Assembly: GCF_003034915.1 (NCBI RefSeq)
Contig: NZ_PZJX01000030.1
Span: 1 to 64,000 of the forward strand
DNA from: Mesorhizobium helmanticense
GTDB lineage: Bacteria; Pseudomonadota; Alphaproteobacteria; Rhizobiales; Rhizobiaceae
Length of the DNA: 64,000 nt
Direction: 5' to 3'
Shown: piece by piece, positions 48,081 through 57,285 of the stretch
Position numbering within the stretch: the stretch's first letter is position 1
Layout: each line of letters starts with the position of its first letter
Notes under the pieces: generated by a model
What the model was told of the DNA's origin: nothing
What the model saw: only the letters and a program-made list of their open reading frames with translations
The model's database searches: none
Translations under genes and position numbers: made by a program

Positions 48081-49106
48081 TTGGCGTCCAGCATCTACGA
48101 CCTCGCGCGTCACCTGAACATTTCGATCGGCACCGTGTCGCGCGCGCTCAACGGGCGCGCCGACGTCAATGCCGATACGCGCCAGCGCGTGCTCGATGCG
48201 GCGGCAAAGCTGAACTATTCGCCCAACCAGTCCGGACGCAGCCTGAGGCGCGGCTCGACCCACTCGATCGCCTTCATGCTGCAGCCGCATCCCGGCGACC
48301 AGCAATATGGCGAGCCGTTCTTCATTCCGTTCCTGACCGGGCTGCAGGCGAAACTCGCCGAACGCGGGCTCGACTTGATCGTGGTGATGGGCGCGCCGGG
48401 CGACTATCAGCAGGAGCGCCTGCGCCGGGTCGTCGAGACACGCCGGGCCGACGCCGTGGTGCTGGCCTGGACGCGGCGCGAGGACGAGCGCATCGATTAT
48501 CTGACCAGGGTCGGCTTCCCCTTCGCGACGCTCGGCCGCAGCCGATCCGGTGGCAAGCCCTACCCCTCGCTCGACCTCGATTTCGAAAAGGCCGGAGCCG
48601 ACGCCGTCGATCGCCTCGTTGCGCGCGGCCACCGCCGCATCGCCGCCATCCGTCCATCGCTCAACCTCAATTTCGGCTATCTCTTCCTAGCCGGCTATCG
48701 CAAGGCCTTGCGGCGGCATGGCATCGAGGTCGATCCCGAACTGATCGCGTCCGGCTTCATCAACGAGGCCGGCGGCTACGAAGTGACGCCGAGGGTTATG
48801 AATTCCCGGAACCCGCCGACCGCCATTATCTTCAACAATGACGCCATGGCGCTCGGCGGCTGCAAGGCACTGGCCGAGATGGGCATCAGGCCCGGCCACG
48901 ACATGGCGGTGATCGTCATCGTCGACACGCCGCTCTGCCGCTATTTCTCGCCGGCGCTGACCGCCTTCCGCCCTCCCCTGGAGCCGATGGGACGGCGGCT
49001 CGCCGAAATGCTGCTGGCCTCAATCCCGGCCTACGCCGGCGAGGAAGGTCCGAGGACGATTCGCGAAGTCTGGCCGCTCGAGTTGATCGCACGCGACAGC
49101 GACTGA
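48081..49106 (+). CDS. LacI-family transcriptional regulator
   Basis: 341-residue repressor. The HTH is IYDLARHLNISIGTVSRALNG, RADVNADTRQRVLDAAAKLNY. The C-terminal sugar-binding domain has FIPFLTGLQAKLAERGLDL and SGFINEAGGYE and ends near AFRPPLEPMGRRLAEMLL. TTG at 48081, with GGGGGAGA, is the probable start; GTG at 48051 is an alternative. It is divergent from the sugar operon and should bind the two operators at 47945-47972. Its stop TGA abuts the next convergent gene. Confidence 0.91.
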   Translation: MASSIYDLARHLNISIGTVSRALNGRADVNADTRQRVLDAAAKLNYSPNQSGRSLRRGSTHSIAFMLQPHPGDQQYGEPFFIPFLTGLQAKLAERGLDLIVVMGAPGDYQQERLRRVVETRRADAVVLAWTRREDERIDYLTRVGFPFATLGRSRSGGKPYPSLDLDFEKAGADAVDRLVARGHRRIAAIRPSLNLNFGYLFLAGYRKALRRHGIEVDPELIASGFINEAGGYEVTPRVMNSRNPPTAIIFNNDAMALGGCKALAEMGIRPGHDMAVIVIVDTPLCRYFSPALTAFRPPLEPMGRRLAEMLLASIPAYAGEEGPRTIREVWPLELIARDSD

Positions 49107-49961
49107 TCACGGCGCGGTCGGTTGACGCCTTGATCCACGGCGCAGGTCGATCGAACGGTTGAGGATCAGCGCCCCGGCCCGGCTTTCGCACGCCGCTGGC
49201 CGCTCCTGTCGCCGCACATCAGGGCAGATCCGCGCCAGCCCCTCCATCGTCAGCACATCCGGTATTCTCGTGTGGCTGACGCAAAGCGCGCCGCCGGCAT
49301 CCCATGCCGCTTCGAACGACATGTCCGGCACCGCCTCGTCCTGCTGGATGCCCTTGCGGTCGTAGACGACGATCGGCGTCCCGTTACGGGTGTGGCCGAC
49401 GCCATCGCCGCAATAATCGGCGCGGATCATGCGGGTGCACGCCTGATGATGGTCCCACAGCGACGTGCCGTCCGCCGATCTTTGCCAGGGCCGATAGCCG
49501 AAGCGCACGCATTTCGCCTGAGCTCCGCCGGTGCAGGTGATGCTGAAGGCTGTACCGGACGGCAAATGGCGGCCGTCCTGCGTCCAGGTCCCGGCGAGCG
49601 GAAAGCCCATGCGCCGGCCTTCAATGTCGGCTTCGCAGATGTTGCGCCATTCGCCGGTCGCCGCGTCACGGCTTGACATGGAGTATAGCATGATCGCGCC
49701 GTCCGGATTGCGGGGATCGGTCTCCACCGCATCGATGCGCAATGGCACCTGGTCTCGTCCGTCGCCAATGGTCAGAACGGCACCGACGAGATCGTTCTGA
49801 GGGACAATGCGACCGTCTTCCGTCGCCACCTCGAACCGTGTGCCGATCACGGAAATCGAGCCGATCATCTCTCCGCTCCCGGCCTCGGCCGGGAACGCCG
49901 CGGCGATGCCGAAAATGGCGGTGGCGATGGCAACCAATGTGTAGTTCCCGCGACGTGGCAT
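49107..49961 (-). CDS. ADYC-domain secreted protein
   Basis: 284-residue exported protein. A signal peptide covers about residues 1-27 (VAIATAIFGIAAAFPAEAG). The domain core contains CVRFGYRPWQRSADGTSLWD, RMIRADYCGDGVGHTRNGTP, the eponymous ADYC, plus cysteine pairs, so it is likely disulfide-bonded. AGGAG precedes ATG 49961; a longer frame continues upstream. Role unknown. Its stop abuts the LacI stop: tail-to-tail without a gap. Confidence 0.83.
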   Translation of the reverse strand: MPRRGNYTLVAIATAIFGIAAAFPAEAGSGEMIGSISVIGTRFEVATEDGRIVPQNDLVGAVLTIGDGRDQVPLRIDAVETDPRNPDGAIMLYSMSSRDAATGEWRNICEADIEGRRMGFPLAGTWTQDGRHLPSGTAFSITCTGGAQAKCVRFGYRPWQRSADGTSLWDHHQACTRMIRADYCGDGVGHTRNGTPIVVYDRKGIQQDEAVPDMSFEAAWDAGGALCVSHTRIPDVLTMEGLARICPDVRRQERPAACESRAGALILNRSIDLRRGSRRQPTAP

Positions 49962-50067
49962 TTGGGCTCCTGACGGTGCGTTTTGCGAGCCGTGATTGGT
50001 GAAGCGCGGCAGTTGTTTCATTTGACGGAGAACGGACGGCACAAGGCCGTCCGCCTGTAGTTGATGC

Positions 50068-50526
50068 CTAACGCCTCGGCGAGGGGGTTGGCCGGTCAGG
50101 GTTGGTTCCGTTGTCGCCGCCAACGCCGTGGCCAGACGGAAGGCCATTGCTTTTCTTGCCGGCGTTCGCGGGTTGGCTATTGCCCTTCTGAACAGCCGGC
50201 AAATTGCGATCGTTCGGGTCGATGACAGAGCCGGCGCCATGCTGAACGGCCGGCAAGTTGCGATCGTTCGGATCGACGACGGACTTGCCGGCCGGAGCGA
50301 GGCTTTTCGCCAAAACGATGCCGTCGGCATGCACGCCGTTGAGTGCATAGACGCCGAGGCCATTACTGGTCAGCGAATTGCTGGTCAGCGAGTTGCTGGT
50401 CAGCGAATTCTGCTGCAGGCCGTTCAGCGACTTGCCGTTCATGCCCTCCGGACCTCCGGCGCTGGCCGGGGCCACGAGGCAGGCCATCGCCACGGCGGCG
50501 GCCATGTAAATCTTGAAGCGATACAT
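50068..50526 (-). CDS. Small secreted repeat protein
   Basis: 152-residue exported protein. Signal peptide (residues 1-23, ending PASAGG), then a 5-residue repeat (NSLTS) occurring three to four times, then a duplicated 17-residue unit containing DPNDRNLPAVQ, and a Gly/Pro/Ser-rich C-terminus. AAGGAAA lies before ATG 50526. No domain known. It might be a surface or matrix protein. Base composition is as in neighbours. Tail region shows DNA repeats of 15 and about 54 bases. Confidence 0.7.
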   Translation of the reverse strand: MYRFKIYMAAAVAMACLVAPASAGGPEGMNGKSLNGLQQNSLTSNSLTSNSLTSNGLGVYALNGVHADGIVLAKSLAPAGKSVVDPNDRNLPAVQHGAGSVIDPNDRNLPAVQKGNSQPANAGKKSNGLPSGHGVGGDNGTNPDRPTPSPRR

Positions 50527-50775
50527 CTTAGTTTCCTTTTCGTTTTTCGCGGAGCCGTCCCGTCGGGTTCGCTCCATGGCGCGGCTTCTCCCTCCCGACT
50601 GTTTCGGACGAATGCCGAATTCCTCCGAATTGTTTCGATTGTTGCGATCCGTCCAGGCGCCGCGCCCGCTGCGCACCGGCGCGACGACACAAAGGAAACC
50701 TTTGAGCAGCAAGTCGGCAAATCCACGCAACATCCCTGCCGCATCGATGACGCCAGAACGAGGAGATTTCTGGCG

Positions 50776-51465
50776 ATGCAAGCTCTGCGAAAAACCAATG
50801 ACGGATCGGATGGCGCGGCTGCCCGGACGGCTCGTCTGGCGGTGCTGGCGGGCACTCCCGGCCTGCTTCTGACGGCCTATGCGGCGGCAACGTCCACCTC
50901 CTTGACCATCCGCGCCGATCTCGCGCTGACGCTGATGGACATGCTGGTTCTGGTCTCCGTCCTGCTTGTGACTGGCGGCGGCAGGAAACCGGGCATGAAC
51001 AAGCGCCGGGCAGCCTTGGCCGAAACGTTCGTCAACGCGCTCGCCGCCGTCGGCATGTGCCTTTCCATGGCTGTCGTCGCGGGCGTCGCCATCCAGCGCA
51101 TCGCCGTCGGCGGTGTCGAGCCCCACGGTCCCGGCGTCGTTCTCGCCCTGGGCCTGAACGTGGCCTACGCGCTGGTCAATTTCTGGATCCTGCGTCGCTG
51201 GAAGGCCCGCAACATCGCTGCCCCCTCCGCGCTGGCGCGCGCGCAGATCTGCCTGTTCTCGGACAAGTTCTCGTCGAACCTGCTGATCGCCGCCTCGCTT
51301 GCAACAGCCATGGTCTGGCATGGCGCCGTCATTGCCCGCTTCATCGATCCGGTCGCCGGACTGCTGATCGCGACGATGACAGCGCGCTGGACCATCCCCG
51401 TGGTGCGCGATGCCGTTCGAAGCCTGCGACGGCAGTTCCGCAGGGCGCGCAAACCGGTTGTGTGA
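50776..51465 (+). CDS. Degenerate cation-diffusion-facilitator-like membrane protein
   Basis: 229-residue protein with about six hydrophobic helices arranged as in CDF transporters: TIRADLALTLMDMLVLVSVL (TM2) and CLFSDKFSSNLLIAASLATA (TM5), then FIDPVAGLLIATMTARW (TM6). In a typical CDF, TM2 and TM5 carry HxxxD or DxxxD metal sites; here they read LxxxD and CxxxD. It also lacks the usual C-terminal cytoplasmic domain. It may transport another ion or be non-functional. GAGGAG is 11 bases before the ATG. It is divergent from the secreted repeat protein. Confidence 0.65.
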   Translation: MQALRKTNDGSDGAAARTARLAVLAGTPGLLLTAYAAATSTSLTIRADLALTLMDMLVLVSVLLVTGGGRKPGMNKRRAALAETFVNALAAVGMCLSMAVVAGVAIQRIAVGGVEPHGPGVVLALGLNVAYALVNFWILRRWKARNIAAPSALARAQICLFSDKFSSNLLIAASLATAMVWHGAVIARFIDPVAGLLIATMTARWTIPVVRDAVRSLRRQFRRARKPVV

Positions 51466-51553
51466 GAACAAGGGACCGCCTTGATCCATCCCGGCCGTAG
51501 GCCAGTCGTCAAGCCGCTTCTCCCAGCGACCTCTTCTTCCGGCAGCCCCGTTT

Positions 51554-52270
51554 CTAGCGATGCCCGGCGGCGTCGTGAGCCGGCTCGTAAAAATAACCTT
51601 CGCCGCGCACCGTCACCAGCACCGCCGGAGCATCGGGTTCGGTTTCGAACTTCTTGCGCAGACGGGTGATGCGGATATCGATGCTTCGGTCGCCCGGCTC
51701 GAGATCCCTGTTGTGCGCGAGTCTGCAAAGCTGGTCGCGCGACAATATCTGCCGGGGATGGCGCGCGAACACGCATAGCAGGTCGAATTCCATGGATGTC
51801 AGTTGCACATCGGCGCCATCCGGATCGACCATCGTGCGGCCGGCCATATCGAGCACGCAGCGGCCGAAACGGACGCGGCTTGCCGGCGTCCGCTCTTCCT
51901 CGCCCAGACGCCGGATGACGCTCCTGACCCGCGCCAGCAATTCGCGCGGTTCGAACGGCTTTGCCATGTAGTCGTCCGCCCCGGCGGCGAGACCTTCAAG
52001 GCGATGCGGCAGGTCGCCGACAGCGGTCAGCATCAGGATGCCGGCGGCGCGGCTCCGCCTAGCGATTTCGCGGGCGAGATCGTAGCCGCTTTCGCCGATG
52101 AGATTGACGTCGAGAATGACGAGGTCGGGGCCGAAGCGGTCAAGCTCGATATTCATGCTCGCGCCATCCGCAACGGCCCGAACGTCGAAGCCATGCATCG
52201 GCAGGTAGTCGCACAGCATCTCGCGCAAGGACGCTTCGTCGTCGACGATGAGCAGTTTCTGTCTTGTCAC
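51554..52270 (-). CDS. OmpR-family response regulator
   Basis: 238-residue regulator. The receiver has LLIVDDEASLREML, phosphoacceptor VILDVNLIGESGYDLA, LTAVGD and KPFEPRELLARV. The C-terminal winged helix reads SMEFDLLCVFARHPRQILSR, RSIDIRITRLRKKFE and VRGEGYFYE. Its start overlaps the stop of the hybrid kinase gene (ATGA), so it is the direct partner. Divergent regulator 54779 is a relative. Confidence 0.93.
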   Translation of the reverse strand: MTRQKLLIVDDEASLREMLCDYLPMHGFDVRAVADGASMNIELDRFGPDLVILDVNLIGESGYDLAREIARRSRAAGILMLTAVGDLPHRLEGLAAGADDYMAKPFEPRELLARVRSVIRRLGEEERTPASRVRFGRCVLDMAGRTMVDPDGADVQLTSMEFDLLCVFARHPRQILSRDQLCRLAHNRDLEPGDRSIDIRITRLRKKFETEPDAPAVLVTVRGEGYFYEPAHDAAGHR

Positions 52271-54552
52271 GCTTCGGCCTCTTCCATTGCGCTGGTCTCC
52301 ATCGCCCTCAGCCGCTCCGTCACCAGCCTACGAAAGGTTTGCGGATCGAGCGGCTTTTCGATCACCGGCGCCCCCGTCTCGCCGATGAAGCGGTCGATCT
52401 CGGGCGCCAGCGTGTCGCCGGTCACGAACAGCAATCGGCGGGTGAGCCCGGGGCGCAGTTCTTCCAGCGCGCGATAGAGCCCGGGGCCGTCGAGGCCGGG
52501 CATGCGTATGTCGCTGATCAGGAGGTCGATCCCATCCTCGCGCACGGCTTTGAGCGCGGCATTCGCGTCGTCGGCGATGGTGACGTCGTGACCGTCGCGG
52601 CGCAGCATCTCGGCGATCATCGAGGCAATGTCGGCATCGTCGTCGACCACCAGGATGCGCGCGGCCGCCGGCGCCTGCGGCATCCTTCCGGCGGTCTCGG
52701 GCACTGGAACCGTCTCGGCCTTGCCGCTCGGAAGCCGGACCGTGAACCGCGCGCCGCCGCCCTCCGCCGTATCCAGTTCTATGCTGCCGTCATGGGCGCT
52801 CACGATGCCCTGGCAGACCGACAATCCGACCCCGGTGCCTTCGCCGGCCAGCTTCGTGGTGTAGAACGGCTCGAAGGCGCGCGCGCGGACCGCTTCCGTC
52901 ATGCCTGGACCATTGTCGGCGACAAGGATCTCGACGACATCGTCTTCCCCGGTGGTGACGATGGTCAGCCGCCGCGGGTGCGGAACCTGCAGCAAGGCCT
53001 GCTGGGCATTCACCACCAGATTGGTGATCACCTGATGCAGCTGGTCCCTGTCGCCCCAGATGTTGGCAAGCGGCTCCTCCAGTTCGGTGCGGATTTCGAC
53101 CCCTGCCGACCGCAAGCCGTAGGCGGCAAGCTCCAGCGAAGCGGTGACGACTTCATTGATGTCGACGGCGCCCCTGGTCGGCGGCTTCTTGCGCGCCATC
53201 GCCAGAAACGTCCGCACGATCCGCGAGCATCGCTCGGCCGCCGCGTGGATCTTGTCGGCGCGCCCCACGGTCGCGCTGTCCGTCGAGAATTCCTTCAGCA
53301 TCGAACTGTAGCCGATGACGACGGAAAGCGGATTGTTGAGCTCATGCGCCACGCCGGCCAGCAGCGAGCCCAGCGCGGAGAGCTTTTCCGACTGGTATAA
53401 TGTCTCGCGCTGGCGCGCGATCTCGGCCTCGGCCTCGCGCTGGCGGGTAATGTCGGTGACGGCAGCAAGCATGGCCGAACGGCCGCCTCGCGTGATGAGG
53501 CGCGCCGAAACCAGCGTATCGATTCTTGATCCCTGCATGGTGGTCATGCCGGCCTCGAATGCGTCGACGATGCCGTCCTTCAGCAAAAGCCGCAGGAGAT
53601 CGTCTCGCCTGGCGCGATCTTCCCAGGTCGATATTGCTTCCGCGCCGATCTGGCCGACCTCGACTCCCAGCGTTTTGCGCGCCGGTTCGTTGACGAACAG
53701 GATTTCGGGCCCTTCGATGGCCGAGATGATGATTGGCAGCGGGACGCCTTCGGCGATGGCGCGAAATTGCGCCTCCCTCTCTCCCGAAAGTTTCTCGGCC
53801 TCGAACCGCGCCTGCTCGGCCAGGACGCGGTCGGAAATGTCGCGGCCGACCGACTGCACTTCGACAAGGCGCCCTTCACCGTCGAATATGCCATGGTCGT
53901 TCCAGGCGAGCCATCGGCGCGTGCCGTCGGGCATCGCATTGAGAAGTTCCATGCCGGCATCAGGCGCTTCGGGAGTCAGGCGGCCAAGATGCTCGATAAA
54001 CCGGCGCCGTTCGTCGGGCGGCAGCACGTCGAGTTCGCACCATGATGGGTCCAGCAGCTCTTCGCGGGTCATCTTGCATGCCCGGCAATAGGCATCGTTG
54101 ACGAAGCTCAAATAGCCGTCCGGCGACATGCGGACCACGAATTCGGTCTGCAGTTCGACCACGCTGCGGTAACGCTGCTCGCTTTCCTCCAGCGCTTGTC
54201 GGGCACGACCTTGTTCGGCGGCATCGCTGCCGAGCGCGTGGAGGGTCGCCGTACGCCCGAATTCGCGCTGCAATATCCTGTGCACGGCGAAGAGGAAGAC
54301 CAGCAGGCCGGCCAGGATGATCGCGTAGGGAAGAGGTGAAGCTTGCCCACTATGGAACTGATACAGGCCAAGGCCGGCGACAAGCAATATGAGAGGCAGG
54401 GCGGCCATCGCCAGCGCGTAACGCCGGGACAAGGACTGATTCCAGGAGGTCGGCAAGGCGAGATCTCCCAACAGACGGATGCTCCGTCGCCACGGTTCTG
54501 TTCCCGTGCGGGTCAGTGGACTGGTCGGCCCTCGGCCTGTCAAGTCGGCCAT
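52267..54552 (-). CDS. Hybrid sensor histidine kinase
   Basis: 761-residue inner-membrane kinase. Two hydrophobic helices (about residues 50-90) with almost no periplasmic loop, two PAS domains (VVELQTEFVVRMSPDGYLSF; AIAEGVPLPIIISAIEGPE), a HisKA domain with H-box GVAHELNNPLSVVIGYSSML, ATPase domain with NLVVNAQQALL, DNGPGM and GTGVGLSVCQGI, then a receiver domain with ILVVDDDADI, LLISDIRMPGLDG. The start ATG at 54552 is one of two. It overlaps the regulator gene at 51554-52270. The signal sensed is unknown. Confidence 0.9.
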   Translation of the reverse strand: MADLTGRGPTSPLTRTGTEPWRRSIRLLGDLALPTSWNQSLSRRYALAMAALPLILLVAGLGLYQFHSGQASPLPYAIILAGLLVFLFAVHRILQREFGRTATLHALGSDAAEQGRARQALEESEQRYRSVVELQTEFVVRMSPDGYLSFVNDAYCRACKMTREELLDPSWCELDVLPPDERRRFIEHLGRLTPEAPDAGMELLNAMPDGTRRWLAWNDHGIFDGEGRLVEVQSVGRDISDRVLAEQARFEAEKLSGEREAQFRAIAEGVPLPIIISAIEGPEILFVNEPARKTLGVEVGQIGAEAISTWEDRARRDDLLRLLLKDGIVDAFEAGMTTMQGSRIDTLVSARLITRGGRSAMLAAVTDITRQREAEAEIARQRETLYQSEKLSALGSLLAGVAHELNNPLSVVIGYSSMLKEFSTDSATVGRADKIHAAAERCSRIVRTFLAMARKKPPTRGAVDINEVVTASLELAAYGLRSAGVEIRTELEEPLANIWGDRDQLHQVITNLVVNAQQALLQVPHPRRLTIVTTGEDDVVEILVADNGPGMTEAVRARAFEPFYTTKLAGEGTGVGLSVCQGIVSAHDGSIELDTAEGGGARFTVRLPSGKAETVPVPETAGRMPQAPAAARILVVDDDADIASMIAEMLRRDGHDVTIADDANAALKAVREDGIDLLISDIRMPGLDGPGLYRALEELRPGLTRRLLFVTGDTLAPEIDRFIGETGAPVIEKPLDPQTFRRLVTERLRAMETSAMEEAEA

Positions 54553-54778
54553 TGCCAAGCGCTCTCGGCAATGCGTTGCCCGGCCGTTTGTTGGATACAC
54601 AACGGCACGGACGTTTCACAACGATGTCGCCATGACGGCCCCAGACCGCTTTCCTCGACCTCCATTGTTTCAATTGTGTCGAACCGACCCGAAATCGCAG
54701 GCACGAGGGCCGGCCCTGCGGTTGACCCGCGGCGAATGCCCTGTACTTTGGCGCCGTCGCTCGCCGCGGGGGAAACGC

Positions 54779-55480
54779 ATGGCCGACATCATTGTCGTGG
54801 ACGACGAGACCGACGTGGCGTTCATGATCGCCGACTATCTGCAGGCGAAAGGCTATCAGATACGTACAGCATCCGGCGGCGCCGAACTGCGCGAAGCCAT
54901 CGCGGCGGCGAAAGCCGATCTTGTCGTTCTCGATCTCAACATGCCGGGCGAGAACGGCTTCAGCCTGGCTCGCTGGCTGCGCGAGCATCACGACACCGGC
55001 ATTCTGATGCTGACGGGTGCCGATTCGGTCTTCGACAAGGTGGCCGGCCTCGAAGTCGGCGCCGACGACTATCTCGCAAAACCCTTTGCTCCGGTCGAGT
55101 TGGAAGCGCGGATCGCCGCGGTGCTGCGCAGACGCAGGCCAAAGGCGGCTAACAATGGCAGCCTGCTGCCCACCGGGCATTTCGCCTTCGGAACTTATGT
55201 GTTCGATGCGGACGGGCGAGACCTCACCGATGCCGATGGGATGACAATATCGCTGACGCCGATGGAACTTGATCTGGTGGCGGCTTTCGCCACCCGGCCC
55301 GGTCAGGTCATCGGCCGCGACGAACTGCTCGACCTTGCGCCGCCAAGGGGCGACGAACCCTTTGACCGCAGCATCGACAGCCGCATCACCCGGCTGCGCC
55401 GCCGGCTCGAGAAAGATCCGGCCAAGCCGGAGCTGATCAAGACGATCCGCGGGGCGGGATATCTGCACCCGAGAGGGTGA
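54779..55480 (+). CDS. OmpR-family response regulator
   Basis: 233-residue regulator. Receiver IIVVDDETDVAFMIADYL, phosphosite LVVLDLNMPGENGFSLA, KPFAPVELEARI. The winged-helix part has TPMELDLVAAFATRPGQVIG, RSIDSRITRLRRRLEKDPAK and IRGAGYLHPRG. It is divergent from the hybrid kinase and resembles the regulator at 51554 in DNA-binding parts. The kinase receiver domain, this one, and the other may form a branched phosphorelay. GGGGGAAA lies before ATG. Confidence 0.92.
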   Translation: MADIIVVDDETDVAFMIADYLQAKGYQIRTASGGAELREAIAAAKADLVVLDLNMPGENGFSLARWLREHHDTGILMLTGADSVFDKVAGLEVGADDYLAKPFAPVELEARIAAVLRRRRPKAANNGSLLPTGHFAFGTYVFDADGRDLTDADGMTISLTPMELDLVAAFATRPGQVIGRDELLDLAPPRGDEPFDRSIDSRITRLRRRLEKDPAKPELIKTIRGAGYLHPRG

Positions 55481-55675
55481 CGGCATCCGCCGGCCGAGAC
55501 CGGAAGGACGCCGAGGCCTCGTCCCATCAGCCGCATAGAAACAAGCGCCTCCTGTCACGCAAGTATCATGTTTGCGTCCTAGACCGCTCAATGGAAAGGC
55601 GCGGGCGGCATCATCGATGCGACGCCCTCCAGGGTTGCGCCCGCTCCGGCACGCGTCGTCACAAAAGGGATACCC

Positions 55676-57172
55676 ATGAAAAATCTGTACCGAACCGCTT
55701 CGCTCGGCGTCGCGCTGGCTTTGTTCTCCGCCCTCGCCCCAGCGCTCTTGACGCCGGCGCTCGCCGACGGCACCGCGTATGTCAACAAGGGGCTGGTCGG
55801 CGTCGGCCGCATTCCGGCCAGCCAGAAGGACAAGTTCGGCGAAACCTTCGGCTCCGGTTCCGGCATGTCGATCGACGTCAAGGGCTGGACGCATGACGCG
55901 ACCGGCTACAAGGGTTCGCTCTGGCTGCTGCCGGATCGCGGCTATAACGTCGTCGGCACCACCGACTATCGGCCGCGCCTCAACACCATCACCATCGAGC
56001 TTGCGCCGGTAGCACCGGGCGCAGCGCCCGCCGCCGGACAGGAACAGTCGGGCGTCAAGGCGACGCTCGCCGACACCATGCTTTTGACCGACGACAAGAA
56101 TGCCGACACGACCGGCCTCGACCCGCTCAACGGTTCGCGCGCAGCAAGCGACGACATGCCGATGCTGCCGCAGGCCGGCAATGGCAAGCTGGCGCTCGAC
56201 AACGAAGCGATCGCGCGGCTGCCCGACGGCACCATGTTCATCTCCGACGAATACGGCCCAAACATCTACCGTTTCTCGGCCGACGGCCATCTGATGTCGG
56301 CCACGCAGCCGCCGGCGGCGCTGGTGCCGATGCGCCATGGCAAGCCGAACTTCGCCTCGGACAATCCGGGCCCCGGTGCCGCCGAACCCGATCCGAAGAA
56401 TCCCGAGACCGGCCGCCAGAACAATCAGGGCCTCGAAGGCATGGGGCTGACGCCGGACGGCAAGTTCCTGATCGCAGTGCTGCAGTCGGCGCCAAGGCAG
56501 GATGGTGGCGATTCGCCGGCGACGCGCCAGGATACGCGCGCGCTGGTCTACGACGCCTCCGATCCCGCTCACCTGAAGCTGGCGCATGAATATGTCGTGC
56601 CGCTGCCGGTGTTCAAGGATGCCAAGGACAAGACCAAGGTTGCGGCGCAGAGCGAAATCGTCGCGCTGTCGGACAAGACCTTCCTGATGCTGGCGCGCGA
56701 CAGCGGCAACGGCCAGGGCTTGAAGGGCGACGCCTCGCTCTATCGCAAGATCGACATCGTCGACCTCTCCGCCGCCACCGACATCGCCGGCGGCGCCTTC
56801 GACGCCGCCGACAAGCCGGTGGCGCCCAAGGGCGTGCTCGACCCGTCGGTGACGCCGGCCAAGCTGACGCCGTTCATCGACCTCAACGACAAGGCCGAGC
56901 TTGGCCGCTTCGGCCTGCACAATGGCAAGCCGAATGACAAGGATAACCTCTCGGAGAAATGGGAAGCTATGTCGCTGGTCAGCGTGCTCGACCCGAAACT
57001 GCCCGACGACTATTTCCTGTTCGTCGCCAACGATAACGACTTCATGACCCAGGACGGTTTCCAGGTCGGCGCGCCCTACAAGGCCGAGGACGGCGCCGAT
57101 GTCGACACCATGTTCCTGGTCTATCAGGTCACGCTGCCCGGCCTTTCGGGAAACAGCCTCGCCGCGAACTAG
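55676..57172 (+). CDS. Phytase-like esterase (esterase-like activity of phytase)
   Basis: 498-residue exported protein. Signal peptide (about 1-30, ending PALADG) and a beta-propeller-like domain with GSGSGMSIDVKGWTHDATGY, LLPDRGYNVVGTTDYRPRLN, FISDEYGPNIYRFSADGHL, NNQGLEGMGLTPDGKFL. The pattern fits the Phytase-like esterase family (PF13449). It may hydrolyse phosphoesters in the periplasm. A 16-bp hairpin follows its stop. Confidence 0.85.
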   Translation: MKNLYRTASLGVALALFSALAPALLTPALADGTAYVNKGLVGVGRIPASQKDKFGETFGSGSGMSIDVKGWTHDATGYKGSLWLLPDRGYNVVGTTDYRPRLNTITIELAPVAPGAAPAAGQEQSGVKATLADTMLLTDDKNADTTGLDPLNGSRAASDDMPMLPQAGNGKLALDNEAIARLPDGTMFISDEYGPNIYRFSADGHLMSATQPPAALVPMRHGKPNFASDNPGPGAAEPDPKNPETGRQNNQGLEGMGLTPDGKFLIAVLQSAPRQDGGDSPATRQDTRALVYDASDPAHLKLAHEYVVPLPVFKDAKDKTKVAAQSEIVALSDKTFLMLARDSGNGQGLKGDASLYRKIDIVDLSAATDIAGGAFDAADKPVAPKGVLDPSVTPAKLTPFIDLNDKAELGRFGLHNGKPNDKDNLSEKWEAMSLVSVLDPKLPDDYFLFVANDNDFMTQDGFQVGAPYKAEDGADVDTMFLVYQVTLPGLSGNSLAAN

Positions 57173-57180
57173 CCCATTCG

Positions 57181-57202
57181 ACCGGGTGTCCCTTGGCACC
57201 CG
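57181..57202 (+). terminator. Small hairpin after the phytase-like gene
   Basis: CCGGGTG and CACCCGG pair around an 8-base loop, 9 bases past the stop at 57172. There is no U-run. Possible terminator of the phytase-like gene. Confidence 0.4.
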
Positions 57203-57222
57203 GCCCGGAAAGGGGTGCATGG

Positions 57223-57257
57223 GAATCAGGCCTGCGATATCATCGCGGGCCTGATTC
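57223..57257 (+). other. 16-bp hairpin before the MATE gene
   Basis: GAATCAGGCCTGCGAT (57223-57238) pairs with ATCGCGGGCCTGATTC (57242-57257); all 16 positions pair, one as T-G, around a 3-base loop. It stands 28 bases before the MATE ATG. The following bases AGTTGAGCCTTTT are only partly U-rich. Could be the terminator of the preceding gene or a leader structure of the MATE mRNA. Confidence 0.6.
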
Positions 57258-57285
57258 AGTTGAGCCTTTTGCCGAGCTGCCCGCC

